The notes below the pieces were generated by a model, which saw only the letters and a list, made by a program, of their open reading frames with translations, was not told where the DNA came from and did not search any database. Below, in pieces: positions 43,877-52,898 of a DNA stretch of 64,000 bases (positions are counted from its first letter, which is position 1; each line of letters opens with the position of its first letter). The DNA lies in NCBI GenBank assembly GCA_028718905.1, contig JAQUKV010000006.1, positions 1 to 64,000 on the forward strand. The letters run 5' to 3'. The position numbers and the translations under genes were made by a program. This stretch comes from Candidatus Peribacteraceae bacterium. Its GTDB lineage: Bacteria; Patescibacteriota; Gracilibacteria; Peribacterales; Peribacteraceae.

Positions 43877-44424
43877 ATGTCCCGCACCGCATTTATCGAG
43901 CTCGCATTGGGCACGTTTCTCACGCTGGTGCTCACTGGAATTTTGGCGGAGCAGAACAGGAACGTGCGGCTCGCCCCCGCTCCGTACTACGGCACGTTGC
44001 GCGCCGCGGCTGTCCCGACCACACCCTCATGCTTCCTGCCAATTGCGATGTCGGCAACCCCTGCACATCGGATTATCCGGACAGCGTCGGCAACTGCCAC
44101 CACGACTTTGGCATGTAGAACGGCACGGATTGCACAGCGGCTCACTGCGGAGACGGAATCAAAGATGATAATCCGTCGGGACGCGACAAGGAGGCGTGCG
44201 ACGACGGGGATGATTGCTCGAACGGGCATGCCTGCAACAGCGCCACAGCGGCCGCCACCTGCAGGACGAACTGCAAAAACCGCAATACCTTCTTCACGAT
44301 CGGGCAGTGGCTGCAGAATCTGCAACTCTTCTCGATCGACGGCACGCCCATCCCCGATGCGCCGCCCACGAACGATCACACGCAGTTCATCGTCATCGGC
44401 GTGCTGACATTCATCCTGCAGTAA
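43877..44424 (+). pseudogene. Broken Cys-rich exported protein
   Basis: The frame opens with MSRTAFIELALGTFLTLVLTGILAEQ, an export signal, but about 45 codons later the sensible reading moves one base back and gives LPANCDVGNPCTSDYPDSVGNC, then meets TAG (44117-44119) and continues NGTDCTAAHCGDGIKDD...ACDDGDDCSNGHACNS...CRTNCKN, a DUF4215-like repeat, to a hydrophobic end and TAA at 44424. One frameshift and one in-frame amber stop in an otherwise coherent 180-codon gene. It would be a relative of the DUF4215 surface proteins. Confidence 0.65.
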
Positions 44425-44433
44425 GAGGTTGAT

Positions 44434-44447
44434 GTAACTTCTGTTAC
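44434..44447. promoter_or_regulatory. Palindrome upstream of purL
   Basis: GTAAC-TTCT-GTTAC, a perfect 5-bp inverted repeat 33 nt before the chosen purL start and next to a TATGAT box (44465-44470). A possible operator; short enough to be chance. Confidence 0.3.
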
Positions 44448-44480
44448 TTCTCAAACCTTTGCTTTATGATCGAGCCAGAG

Positions 44481-46982
44481 ATGACCTCCTCCGATCCACT
44501 CCCCACGATTCCACTTCTTCCTCTCTCGTCAAAGAGCGATGCGGATGTGAAGGAGCTGCTGAAGAAACACAAAATCGGTCTCACGGTCGAGGAGGCACGC
44601 AAAATCACCACCCTGCTCGGACGTGATCCGACGATCGTTGAGGCGACCATCTGGGGCATTCAGGGCAGCGAACACTGCAGCTACAAATCGAGCCGGCGCT
44701 TTCTCAAGACCTTTCCGACCGAGAGCAGCCACGTGATTCTGGGTCCGAAAGAGGACAGCGGCATCGTGGCCGTCACCGATGCACCCGCCGGCAAGCGCTG
44801 GGGGCTCGTCATCTCACACGAATCACACAATCACCCCTCGCAGATCGTGCCGTTCGAGGGGGCAGCCACGGGCATCGGCGGCGTCGTCCGCGACGTGGTC
44901 TGCATGGGGGCGCGGGTCATCGGGGCACTCGATGCCCTGCGGCTGGGCGATCTCAAGACCGAGGAATCCCGCACCATCGCCCGCGAAGTCGCCCGCGGCA
45001 TCGCGGGGTACGGCAACCCTCTGGGCATCCCGAACCTCGGCGGCGACACCGTCTTCGACGCATCCTACAACAGTAACTGCCTCGTGAACGCCATTGCGGT
45101 CGGCATCGTCCGCGAGGATGAAGTCATCCACAGCGAAGTGCCGCCCGAAGCGGGAGAGGAACACTACGACATCATCCTCGTGGGTAAACCCACCGATCAT
45201 AGCGGCTTCGGGGGCGCCTCCTTCGCCAGCGCCTCGATGGAAGAGGAAAAGAAGGAGCAGAACGCGGGTGCGGTGCAGGAGCCCAATCCTTTTCTGGAAC
45301 GCCACATCCTCGCCTCGACGTACGCGCTCTTCGACTGGCTTGCGGCGAACAAACATCTGGACAAAGTGAGCTTCAAGGATCTCGGAGCGGGCGGGGTCGT
45401 GTGCGCCAGCGTGGAGCAGGTGGCCGACCGGGGCCTGGGGGCCGAAGTCGATCTCACGGCCGTGCACACCGCGGTCAACGATCTGCCGCCGGAGGTCATC
45501 GGCTGCGCCGAAACGCAGGAACGATTCTGCTGGATCTGCCACCCTTCCCTCACGGACCACATCCTGCGTCACTATAACGACATCTGGGATCTGCCCGCAG
45601 TGGCCGAGAACGCGCGCGCCAGCCGTATCGGAACGGTGACGACGGATCCCTTGTTCCGCCTCACCTACCGGGGGCAGGTGGTTTGCGCCGCCCGTGCCCT
45701 CGACATCACCTGCGGCCTCCAGTACAAACGCCCGACGACGACGGTGCCCGTGACAAGACCGGAACCCGCCATCACCTGCACAGGGAACCGCGTGTCCGTG
45801 AGCGGCAGAACCTTCACACTCGCAGAGATTTTCGAGGCGATGCTGCGTCATCCCAACGCGGCCAGCGTCGCTCCCCTCATCCGCCACTACGACAAAGACG
45901 TCATCGGGATTTCCGTCATCGAGGCCGGTGAAGCCGATGCCGGCGTCATCATGCCGCTCTCGGATCTTTCCAGTTACGTGCACGAAGGGTCGCATCCCGG
46001 CTGGGAAGATCTGCCGGACAGAGACAAAAACGTGGGCGTGGCTCTGGCCGCGGACGGCAACGGACGGTACGGGCGCATTTCCGCCTACTGGCAGGGCGCC
46101 AATGCCGCCGTGGAATCCATGTGCAACGTGGCGGCCGTCGGCGCCGTGCCCCGCGCATTCACCGACTGCCTCAACTACGGCAATCCCGAGATACCGGAGC
46201 AGCTCTCGGCGCTGGAAGAAGGAGTGAAGGGCATCGCCGATGCCGCACGCGGCGTGGCCATGAACGGCGAACCGGTTCCGATCGTTTCGGGGAACGTGAG
46301 CCTGTACAACGGCAAGCCGGACGGCGGCGCCATCGATCCCACGGCCATCGTCTGCTGCATCGGCGTTCTGCCCGATGCACGCACGGCGGTGACCATGCAG
46401 CTCAAGAAACCGGATTCGGTTCTGCTCTTCGTCGGTGAAAGACGCGATGAGTGCGGCGGCTCTCTCTATGTGGACGTTCTGGAACAACTGACCGCCTCCC
46501 CGCGCGACACACTCCTCGGTTCACAGGTTCCCAAACCGGACTTTTCCGCCGTATCAAAACAGATTCGATTGATCACAAAAATTATTCAATCCGGATCGGC
46601 ACACTCCTGTCATGACATAAGTGAGGGCGGACTTTTACTCGCCCTCTTCGAAATGACCCTTCCGCAGAGGCATCGGGGCGGCTCCACCGGCGTCACTGTG
46701 GACATAGCATCGTTCCATTCGTCTCTGCGGTCGGATGCCCTCCTCTTCAGCCAGACCGGCGGTTTTCTGCTCGAGGTTCCGCAACGCCTCGCCGAAGGCA
46801 TGATCAGGAAAGGGACTGCCGCCGGCGTCCCCGTCTTTGCACTGGGGTCCACAACCCCCTCACCACGACTGACGGTCATGAACGGAAAGGAAACACTGAT
46901 TGACGTAGATTTGCACCGCCTTCAGAATATCTGGAAAGAAGCGCTGTCTCTGGCCTGGTCAGAGCCGGTAAATTATAGTTGA
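44481..46982 (+). CDS. purL: Phosphoribosylformylglycinamidine synthase PurL
   Basis: ATP-dependent conversion of FGAR and ammonia (or glutamine via PurQ/PurS) to FGAM in de novo purine synthesis. The 833-aa protein has EHCSYKSSRRFLKTFPT, the catalytic region SHESHNHPSQIVPFEGAATGIGG, GNPLGIPNLGGDT, KDLGAGGV, and the second half with GGRYGRISAYWQGAN-like and SGNVSLYN motifs and HDISEGGLL. It lacks a fused amidotransferase, so it is the small type, somewhat longer than usual (about 740). A TATGAT box overlaps the first ATG (44466), so I use 44481. Other pur genes are not in the window. Confidence 0.93.
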   Translation: MTSSDPLPTIPLLPLSSKSDADVKELLKKHKIGLTVEEARKITTLLGRDPTIVEATIWGIQGSEHCSYKSSRRFLKTFPTESSHVILGPKEDSGIVAVTDAPAGKRWGLVISHESHNHPSQIVPFEGAATGIGGVVRDVVCMGARVIGALDALRLGDLKTEESRTIAREVARGIAGYGNPLGIPNLGGDTVFDASYNSNCLVNAIAVGIVREDEVIHSEVPPEAGEEHYDIILVGKPTDHSGFGGASFASASMEEEKKEQNAGAVQEPNPFLERHILASTYALFDWLAANKHLDKVSFKDLGAGGVVCASVEQVADRGLGAEVDLTAVHTAVNDLPPEVIGCAETQERFCWICHPSLTDHILRHYNDIWDLPAVAENARASRIGTVTTDPLFRLTYRGQVVCAARALDITCGLQYKRPTTTVPVTRPEPAITCTGNRVSVSGRTFTLAEIFEAMLRHPNAASVAPLIRHYDKDVIGISVIEAGEADAGVIMPLSDLSSYVHEGSHPGWEDLPDRDKNVGVALAADGNGRYGRISAYWQGANAAVESMCNVAAVGAVPRAFTDCLNYGNPEIPEQLSALEEGVKGIADAARGVAMNGEPVPIVSGNVSLYNGKPDGGAIDPTAIVCCIGVLPDARTAVTMQLKKPDSVLLFVGERRDECGGSLYVDVLEQLTASPRDTLLGSQVPKPDFSAVSKQIRLITKIIQSGSAHSCHDISEGGLLLALFEMTLPQRHRGGSTGVTVDIASFHSSLRSDALLFSQTGGFLLEVPQRLAEGMIRKGTAAGVPVFALGSTTPSPRLTVMNGKETLIDVDLHRLQNIWKEALSLAWSEPVNYS

Positions 46983-47059
46983 CATATCACATTATTACTG
47001 GTTTAATACTCCCCTTTTGTCCCGCAGCACGGGGCAGAGGTTTGCTTCCCCCACGTGAT

Positions 47060-48211
47060 ATGACGTTCTCCCTGCGCACAGCGCTCTCGGGTGTTGCTGC
47101 TTCCCTCCTCCTGCTTGTTGCCTCGCAGGTCCACGCATCCGGTGCGGTGACGATCATCCAGCAGAGTCCTGTTGGCATGTTCGGTGATTACACCATCACC
47201 TTCCCTTTGGGCTCACAGGTCACCATCAATGAACAGGAATTCAAGGAGCTGCCCGTTGCGGAGATCGGTACGTATCTGCTGCACATCTCTCCACCATCCG
47301 ATGCCAAAATGACGACCACCGTCACGAAGAACGGCATCGATCTCATCGCCACCACGGATCGCGACGTGCGTTTCACGCTCGCGGATTTGGACGAGGTGAC
47401 CGTTACGATCAAATATCGCTACGACGGAACCATCATCGTGGACAGTGATCCTGAGGGGGCATCCTTCGAGCTGCTCGGCCCCAATAATGCACGTGATACG
47501 GGCTTCAGTCCCGCCACCTACACGGGTATGCCGCCGGGGGCATACCGCGTCACCTTCCACAGACGCGCGGGGTGCAACTTGGTCTCGCCGATTCAGCGCT
47601 CGCTCAACGCCAATGCCACGCTCACGCTCTTCGGCAGATTTGCCTGCGGCGTGACATCCTCCTCCTCCTCGTCTTCCTCTTCCGTCACGCCCGAGGAACC
47701 CATAGCGGACACCAATGAAGGACGCATGGTCCGCATCTGGGTTGCCGCAAATCAGGCCGAAGCTCTGGCCGGCAGCATCGTGCGCACGACGATCACCGTG
47801 CGGAACACGGGTACGCGCACCATCCACAACGTAGTGGTCTCCGCCCAGATTGATCCCGCTACAGCCCAGTTTTCCACGCCGCTTCCGTTCTTCGGGACAA
47901 TCACCGGAGAGACGGCTTTCTGGGAGATTCCGCAGCTCTACTCCGGCAACAGCTGGTCCGTCACGGTACCGCTCGTCTTGAGCAAGACGGCACAGCAGGG
48001 AACACGTGCGACCGTGACGGCACGCGTGTCGGCGGACGATCTGGCCGGGAATAATGCGGGTGCATCCCTCGTCTCCACGACGACTGTCGGCGTGACGGGG
48101 CTGCCGGTCACCGGCATGCGCTTCGATGTCCTCTTCCTGATCATGAGTTTGCTCTTCACCGCATTTATCGCAAAAAAAACCGTCGGGCGCCTGGCCACGG
48201 AGAGAGCCTGA
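47060..48211 (+). CDS. LPVTG-anchored exported protein
   Basis: A 383-aa protein: signal peptide (cleavage near VHA/SGA), two N-terminal beta domains including a PEGA-like segment (VDSDPEGASFELLGPNNARDTGFSPATYTGMPPGAYRVTF), a Ser linker, a DUF11/CARDB-like domain (VAANQAEALAGSIVRTTITVRNTGTRTIHNVVV), and a cell-wall sorting signal LPVTG, hydrophobic helix, basic tail. It is a likely substrate of the sortase at 37600. Its N-terminal half is paralogous to the next gene. The in-frame start at 46979 overlaps purL and would bury the signal peptide. Confidence 0.85.
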   Translation: MTFSLRTALSGVAASLLLLVASQVHASGAVTIIQQSPVGMFGDYTITFPLGSQVTINEQEFKELPVAEIGTYLLHISPPSDAKMTTTVTKNGIDLIATTDRDVRFTLADLDEVTVTIKYRYDGTIIVDSDPEGASFELLGPNNARDTGFSPATYTGMPPGAYRVTFHRRAGCNLVSPIQRSLNANATLTLFGRFACGVTSSSSSSSSSVTPEEPIADTNEGRMVRIWVAANQAEALAGSIVRTTITVRNTGTRTIHNVVVSAQIDPATAQFSTPLPFFGTITGETAFWEIPQLYSGNSWSVTVPLVLSKTAQQGTRATVTARVSADDLAGNNAGASLVSTTTVGVTGLPVTGMRFDVLFLIMSLLFTAFIAKKTVGRLATERA

Positions 48212-48235
48212 AAACGGTCGCATTCCGCATCAGAT

Positions 48236-48261
48236 AGGGCGTTCCCTCTGTGGAGCGCCCT
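48236..48261 (+). terminator. Intrinsic-like terminator
   Basis: A 10-bp stem (48236-48245 with 48252-48261, one G-U) around a 6-nt loop, followed by TT and a T-rich stretch, 25 nt after the LPVTG protein stop. Confidence 0.65.
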
Positions 48262-48354
48262 TTGCGTGTTGGCGGCACCATGAAGCGCGGCCTCGTCCAT
48301 TGCGAACAGTGGTCTCCATGCGCAACACTGTACTGTTCTTCCCTCCCACGTTTT

Positions 48355-49632
48355 ATGACGTTCAGACGCATAACGCTGCTCCTCGTCGTGCTGCTCGGTT
48401 GCGGCATCCTCCCCGATCCTGCTGCCACCCAGAGCGGAAACACGATCACCGTGAATCAAACCCCGCCGGACGGATTCCCCTCCCTTTTCGGCAACTGGGT
48501 CCTGCTCAAGCCCGACGGCACGCGCACGGCAACAAACGTACCCACTCACGGGTACACAGATGCTCCGGCAGGCAACTATCTGCTCAATGTGATGCCCCCC
48601 TCGGGCTTCTCCGCGTCCGTCACCCTCACGCTCAACGGTGAAACCGTCGTCTTCGACAAACCACAGGCCGCCTTTCAGATGAACGAAGGAGGCACCGTCG
48701 TCCTCGCGATCCACTACACCCTGACCCTGTCCGGCAAAGTGAGCATCGATACCAGCCCTCCGGGATTCCCATTTACGCTCACCGGTCCGGATGGCGCCCG
48801 GTACACCGGCGTCTCGCCGGGATTCTACGATCCCATGCCCGTCGGTCTCTACTCCGTGACCTTCGACACGATCAAAGGATGCACGACACCCAGTCCCCAG
48901 TCGGGGCGCCTGATTAAGGACGGACGCGTGGTGCTCTCGGTGCAACTCGCCTGCGACAACCTTCCGCAGCTGGAGCAGCAGCAGGCGAAGGATCTGGAAA
49001 GTCAGTTCGTGAAAGCCATCATCGACGGCAAGACGGTGCTCTTCAATGATGTCCCCGTCGGACAGTGGTTCACCGCGTCCGTCCGCCGCGTGCTGGATGC
49101 CAAGGTGATGTCCGGCTACCGGGACGCCGATGGCCTCACGGCGGGTCAGTTCGGCCCGAACGACGCCGTGACGCTGGCCGAGCTCGCCAAGATCGCCCAC
49201 CGGCTCGTGAGTATCGACGAAACCCGCGTCACGGATCCTCCGGAAAATGATGCGGCCAAAGGAACCTGGTTCGCCCCCTTCATCGCATCGGCCGAACAGC
49301 GGGGCTGGCTGGTCTTTCTCAACCGCGCGGTGGATCCCCTGCGTCCTGCCACCCGAGCCGAAGTCGTGGCCACATTCCTGCAGGCGCTGAATGTGAAGCG
49401 GGATTGGCCGACCGGCGCGATGTTCGACGATGTCTCGCGCGAAATCCCCTACGCCGACTGCATCGAGACGGCGGCGACCCAAAAACTGGTGGGCGGGTAT
49501 ACCGACGACAAGGGCAAACCCACGGGTCTCTTCGGTCCGGCGGACCCCGTCAACCGTGCTTCCATGGCCAAAATCATTGCGACCGCGATGGATCAGTTTC
49601 TGGTGGACTCGCCGTCATTCCAGCCGGAATGA
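48355..49632 (+). CDS. Exported PEGA-like / SLH protein
   Basis: A 425-aa protein: signal peptide (ITLLLVVLLGCGI; possible lipobox-like LLGC), N-terminal domains paralogous to the LPVTG protein (IDTSPPGFPFTLTGPDGARYTGVSPGFYDPMPVGLYSVTF), then three SLH modules (FNDVPVGQWFTASVRRVLD; GTWFAPFIASAEQ; FDDVSREIPYADCIETA). It would sit on the pyruvylated wall polymer instead of being sortase-linked. The open frame upstream of 48355 contains no credible N-terminus. Confidence 0.85.
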   Translation: MTFRRITLLLVVLLGCGILPDPAATQSGNTITVNQTPPDGFPSLFGNWVLLKPDGTRTATNVPTHGYTDAPAGNYLLNVMPPSGFSASVTLTLNGETVVFDKPQAAFQMNEGGTVVLAIHYTLTLSGKVSIDTSPPGFPFTLTGPDGARYTGVSPGFYDPMPVGLYSVTFDTIKGCTTPSPQSGRLIKDGRVVLSVQLACDNLPQLEQQQAKDLESQFVKAIIDGKTVLFNDVPVGQWFTASVRRVLDAKVMSGYRDADGLTAGQFGPNDAVTLAELAKIAHRLVSIDETRVTDPPENDAAKGTWFAPFIASAEQRGWLVFLNRAVDPLRPATRAEVVATFLQALNVKRDWPTGAMFDDVSREIPYADCIETAATQKLVGGYTDDKGKPTGLFGPADPVNRASMAKIIATAMDQFLVDSPSFQPE

Positions 49633-49672
49633 TGCGCAGATGGGAAACCTTCAGCCTTCGCCACGGATTATT

Positions 49673-50326
49673 TCATATATGACTTCTTTCCTGTTCCAAC
49701 CAAGCAGTGAGAGAAGAAAGAAATTTCTTCCGTTGTGCCTGATCCTCCTGAGGCAATGATGCGATCAATGCTTTCTTATGGCTCTCCACATCCACCTCTG
49801 CAGGGAATACGCGCAGAGCATGAATGGGAAGCTCCATACTCATTTTGCCGTCCCATTGGAGCAAAGGAAATCCAAGACGAACGAGCGAAGCATCAAAAAC
49901 GGCATCGACCGTGATCCATTCACCGCCAATATTCACTTTCAGAAAATCGTGAAAATCGGGAATAGTCTTTCCCGCAAACTCCTGCAGTTCCTGCGGCCAA
50001 GGCCGGATCGGAAACTTGCTGAAATCATGCTCGGCAAACCAACTCTGCACTTCATATCCCAGACTCTCGAAGAGCATCTTCAGAAGAGCATGCTTTCCGC
50101 TACATGTTCCTTTTCGAGCCAACAGAACATCATGAGCACCCCTGGATCCGATGTCTCCATAAGCAATATCTCTGACAAATGCGTATGCCGCTTTGCGCCC
50201 CTGCACATCCGGAAGCACATAAAATTGATGAGCCATTTTCTGAAACTGAGCCGAGGCATCGAAAGGCTGATGCATTCCCATACGGGGAACACGATAGCCC
50301 GATGACTCCATTTCAGAAAGAGACAC
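49673..50326 (-). CDS. Transglutaminase-like protein
   Basis: A 217-aa protein with the Cys-His-Asp arrangement of the transglutaminase-like superfamily: Cys in RKGTCSGKHALLKMLFESLGYEV, His in FHDFLKVNIGGEWI and Asp in VDAVFD. Most bacterial members are peptidases or act on peptidoglycan peptides; the substrate here is unknown. The start is GTG at 50326, with AGGG 5 nt upstream supplied by the G-rich strand of the CCCTACN array; an ATG at 50311 is the alternative. It lies just downstream of murC. Confidence 0.75.
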   Translation of the reverse strand: MSLSEMESSGYRVPRMGMHQPFDASAQFQKMAHQFYVLPDVQGRKAAYAFVRDIAYGDIGSRGAHDVLLARKGTCSGKHALLKMLFESLGYEVQSWFAEHDFSKFPIRPWPQELQEFAGKTIPDFHDFLKVNIGGEWITVDAVFDASLVRLGFPLLQWDGKMSMELPIHALRVFPAEVDVESHKKALIASLPQEDQAQRKKFLSSLTAWLEQERSHI

Positions 50327-50353
50327 CTACGCCCTACTCCTACTCCCTAATCC
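50326..50353 (-). repeat. CCCTACN array between murC and the next gene
   Basis: Four degenerate units spanning the last codons of murC and the start of the transglutaminase-like gene. On the coding (minus) strand it reads GTAGGG/AGGAG, which can serve as a ribosome site. Confidence 0.6.
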
Positions 50354-51627
50354 TTCATCATCCTCCCCGCCAGCTCCGTCACGTTTCCGGCGCCAAGGAC
50401 GAGCAGGACGTCGTGCGGCTTAAGAATTTTTCCGCGGAGTAGACGCTCTGTTTCGTCAAGGGATTTGCCGTTGATCGCCTGAACGGCACTCCCCTTCTGC
50501 AGGTCCCGGACGAACAGATCCACGTCCACGGTGCCGCTCTCACAATCGGGCCGCGCATCGTAGATATTCGGGATCATGACGATCGCGGCTTCCGCAAACG
50601 CCTGCGTGAACGCCTCATACAATTTGCGTGTGCGGTCATGCGTGTGCGGCTGGAACACGACGACAATCCTTCTGCCGGGGTACGCGCCCAGCAGCGCCTG
50701 CACGGTTGCACGGATCTCGGTCGGATGGTGCCCGTAGTCGTCGATGACCGTGATCCCCTGCGCGGTCTCGCCTTTGACCTCCATGCGCCGCCAGCAGCCC
50801 GCGTAGTCGGCCAGCGAGGCAATGGCCTTCTCCGGTGCAATCTGCAGCTCCTTCGCAAGCGCTTGAACGAGCTGTCCGTTTTGTTGCATGTGCGTGCCGG
50901 GTGTTGCGAGCGTCGGGAGCGGGAACGTATCGGCATCGATGACCGTCCGCCCTCCACGCTCCACAATCGACACGCAGACGGGATCTTTTTCGTGCGTGAT
51001 GACAAGACCGTCCGGCGGCAGACGCTTCAGGAAATCCACAAATGCCTGCTCGTAATCCTGCTGCGACCGATAGTAATCAAAATGATCGCCGTCCGCATTT
51101 GTGAGCAGAACGATCGCAGGCGAAAGAAAATGGAAGGACCGGCGGTACTCGCACGCCTCCACGACGAAGAGATGACTCCCCCCCTTGCGCCAGTTGCGGC
51201 CACCGAGCTCGCGGGCCTTCGTCCCCACGATCACACTGGGATCGAGCCCCGCATCGATGAGCACGCGCGCCGCCATCGCGGTCGTGGACGATTTGCCGTG
51301 CGTGCCGCAGACGGCGATTGTCTGAAAATCGTTCGTCAGCTCGCCAAGCGCCTGAAAGTACGACTGTTGCGGGATACCGAGCGCCAAAGCCCGCTCACGT
51401 TCGGGGCTGGTTCCCGGCACCGCCTCGGAATAGACGAAAAGATCGCAGTCCTCGGGAATATGCGACCCGTCCTGCGTGAGGAACACTTCGATCCCCTGCC
51501 CCGTAAGATCGCGCACGATCTCCGATTCCGTACGGTCGCTGCCAAGCACGCTGTGCCCCTGACTCGCACGGTATGCCGCGTAGGCCGAGAGCCCGATGCC
51601 GCCGATGCCGGAACAGTAAATTTTCAT
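50347..51627 (-). CDS. murC: UDP-N-acetylmuramate-L-alanine ligase
   Basis: Adds L-Ala to UDP-MurNAc, the first peptide step of peptidoglycan synthesis. The 426-aa protein has SGIGGIGLSAYA (domain 1 nucleotide loop), CGTHGKSSTTAM (ATP loop), VEACEYRRSF, NADGDHFDYY and DDYGHHPTEI, and VFQPHTHDRTRKL. The start at 51627 is set by the conserved MKIYCSGIGGIG; 13 more codons are open upstream. Confidence 0.95.
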   Translation of the reverse strand: MKIYCSGIGGIGLSAYAAYRASQGHSVLGSDRTESEIVRDLTGQGIEVFLTQDGSHIPEDCDLFVYSEAVPGTSPERERALALGIPQQSYFQALGELTNDFQTIAVCGTHGKSSTTAMAARVLIDAGLDPSVIVGTKARELGGRNWRKGGSHLFVVEACEYRRSFHFLSPAIVLLTNADGDHFDYYRSQQDYEQAFVDFLKRLPPDGLVITHEKDPVCVSIVERGGRTVIDADTFPLPTLATPGTHMQQNGQLVQALAKELQIAPEKAIASLADYAGCWRRMEVKGETAQGITVIDDYGHHPTEIRATVQALLGAYPGRRIVVVFQPHTHDRTRKLYEAFTQAFAEAAIVMIPNIYDARPDCESGTVDVDLFVRDLQKGSAVQAINGKSLDETERLLRGKILKPHDVLLVLGAGNVTELAGRMMKD

Positions 51628-51732
51628 CGAGGGATTGGAGATGAGAGATAGTATATTAGGGATCAACTTGCATGGGTTCCAGTATTAGAAAGAGAAAGGT
51701 AATCTGTGCCATGATGAGCAGCCAATGAAATC

Positions 51733-51779
51733 CCGCCCCAATCCCCAATCCCCAATCTCTAATTCCTAATCCCTAAACC
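51733..51779 (+). repeat. Degenerate CCCCAAT/CCTAAT array
   Basis: Units CCCCAAT, CTCTAAT, TCCTAAT, CCCTAAA directly before the GTG start of the FtsB-like gene; a diverged relative of the CCCTACN arrays. Confidence 0.5.
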
Positions 51780-52226
51780 GTGGCCTATCAGCATATCGAA
51801 CCGATCTCGAAGCAGCTCACGATCATCGTGGGTCTGACGGTTGTGGGGTTCATGGCGTTCGGTCTGGCACTCTCCTTCTACCGCAACGTGCTCTTCGAGC
51901 AGACGCTGGAGGATATCCGCAACCAGAATACGGCGCTGCGCCGGAGCATCGCCGCAGGATACAAGGAACTCGATTACTACCGTTCCGTCCAGTTCAAAGA
52001 CAAGTACGCCAAAGAGAATCTGAGCATGGTGAAACCGGGCGAGAAGGTGCTGATCATCACCGAACAACAGCGTCCCCTCGACCAAACGGAAAGCGATCAG
52101 GGCAGTTATTCCGAAGAGCGTGAAGCCGCGTACATGGAACTGCTCCGTCAGATGCCGGTCTTCGAGCACTGGAAACTGTACTTCTTCCACTCTGACCGGA
52201 TCGAGGAACTGAAACGGGCGCTCTGA
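51780..52226 (+). CDS. FtsB/DivIC-like division protein
   Basis: A 148-aa protein: a transmembrane helix (about 13-33), a coiled coil (about 35-75, FEQTLEDIRNQNTALRRSIAAGYKEL) and the DivIC-type motif YAKENLSMVKPGEKVLIITE. This is the architecture of FtsB/DivIC, which joins FtsL and FtsQ in the divisome. The C-terminal 50 aa are an extension. It starts with GTG directly after the degenerate repeat array. Confidence 0.75.
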   Translation: MAYQHIEPISKQLTIIVGLTVVGFMAFGLALSFYRNVLFEQTLEDIRNQNTALRRSIAAGYKELDYYRSVQFKDKYAKENLSMVKPGEKVLIITEQQRPLDQTESDQGSYSEEREAAYMELLRQMPVFEHWKLYFFHSDRIEELKRAL

Positions 52227-52438
52227 TCGGCTCCGCTCAGAACAGGCCCTGCTATTTATGAAGTACATGGCCGGAAGAACTCAGTGAGGGGTGAAGAGGA
52301 GCCCCGCACCAGAACTCGTTTCACTCGCTCGGTACGGGGCATGTCCCAGAACGTCCTCGGCAGGTAGTGGCTGTGGCATGTACCGAACGCCGTACTTCAC
52401 AAAACAGGCGTCGAAGACGCCTGCGGCGCTCTGGTACA
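52227..52438. other. Palindromic spacer before the initiator tRNA
   Basis: No gene. It contains GCCCCGCACC...GGTACGGGGC (about 52302-52340), CAGGCGTC/GACGCCTG, and CATGTACC (52378-52385) matched by GGTACATG near 52433, the 3' side of the tRNA. Confidence 0.45.
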
Positions 52439-52516
<78 letters not shown>

Positions 52517-52548
52517 CGAAACCTTGTCTATTCTGCCTGAGTATTTCC

Positions 52549-52576
52549 TTGCACGGAAGAGGAAAATGCGTAGAAT
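52549..52576 (+). promoter_or_regulatory. Promoter of rpmA
   Basis: TTGCAC (52549-52554), 16-nt spacer, TAGAAT (52571-52576), 9 nt to the ATG at 52586. Confidence 0.6.
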
Positions 52577-52585
52577 CTCCCCGCT

Positions 52586-52870
52586 ATGGCACATAAGAAA
52601 GCAGGAGGCTCCACCAGTAACGGCAGAGACAGTATTGCAAAGCGCCGCGGCGTGAAACGTTCCGGCGGGCAGGTGGTTTCGGCGGGTGAGGTCCTGATCC
52701 GTCAGAAAGGATTCTGGTACCGTCCCGGAGCCAATACGCACGTGGGGAAGGACTGGACGATTCATGCCTCCGTGGACGGACAGGTCCGTTTTTCCGAAAA
52801 ACGCGTGGTGAAGTTCAGCGGCAAGCGCGAGCACTGCACCATGGTGCACATCGAACCGGTGAAAGCGTGA
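52586..52870 (+). CDS. rpmA: 50S ribosomal protein L27
   Basis: A 94-aa ribosomal protein at the peptidyl-transferase centre. It begins [16 protein letters not shown], with [21 protein letters not shown] and [15 protein letters not shown], as in L27. The N-terminus starts directly with AHKK, so no processed leader is present. The partner gene rplU (L21) is not adjacent. Confidence 0.96.
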   Translation: MAHKKAGGSTSNGRDSIAKRRGVKRSGGQVVSAGEVLIRQKGFWYRPGANTHVGKDWTIHASVDGQVRFSEKRVVKFSGKREHCTMVHIEPVKA

Positions 52871-52898
52871 GAGCGAACGGCATGTTATAGTGGTGGAT

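Noticed and set aside
43877..44424. Amber codon as a recoded residue
   Set aside because: The same gene also needs a frameshift, so decay is simpler than recoding.
44823..46487. 554-codon minus-strand frame over purL
   Set aside because: Antisense shadow; purL has all family motifs.
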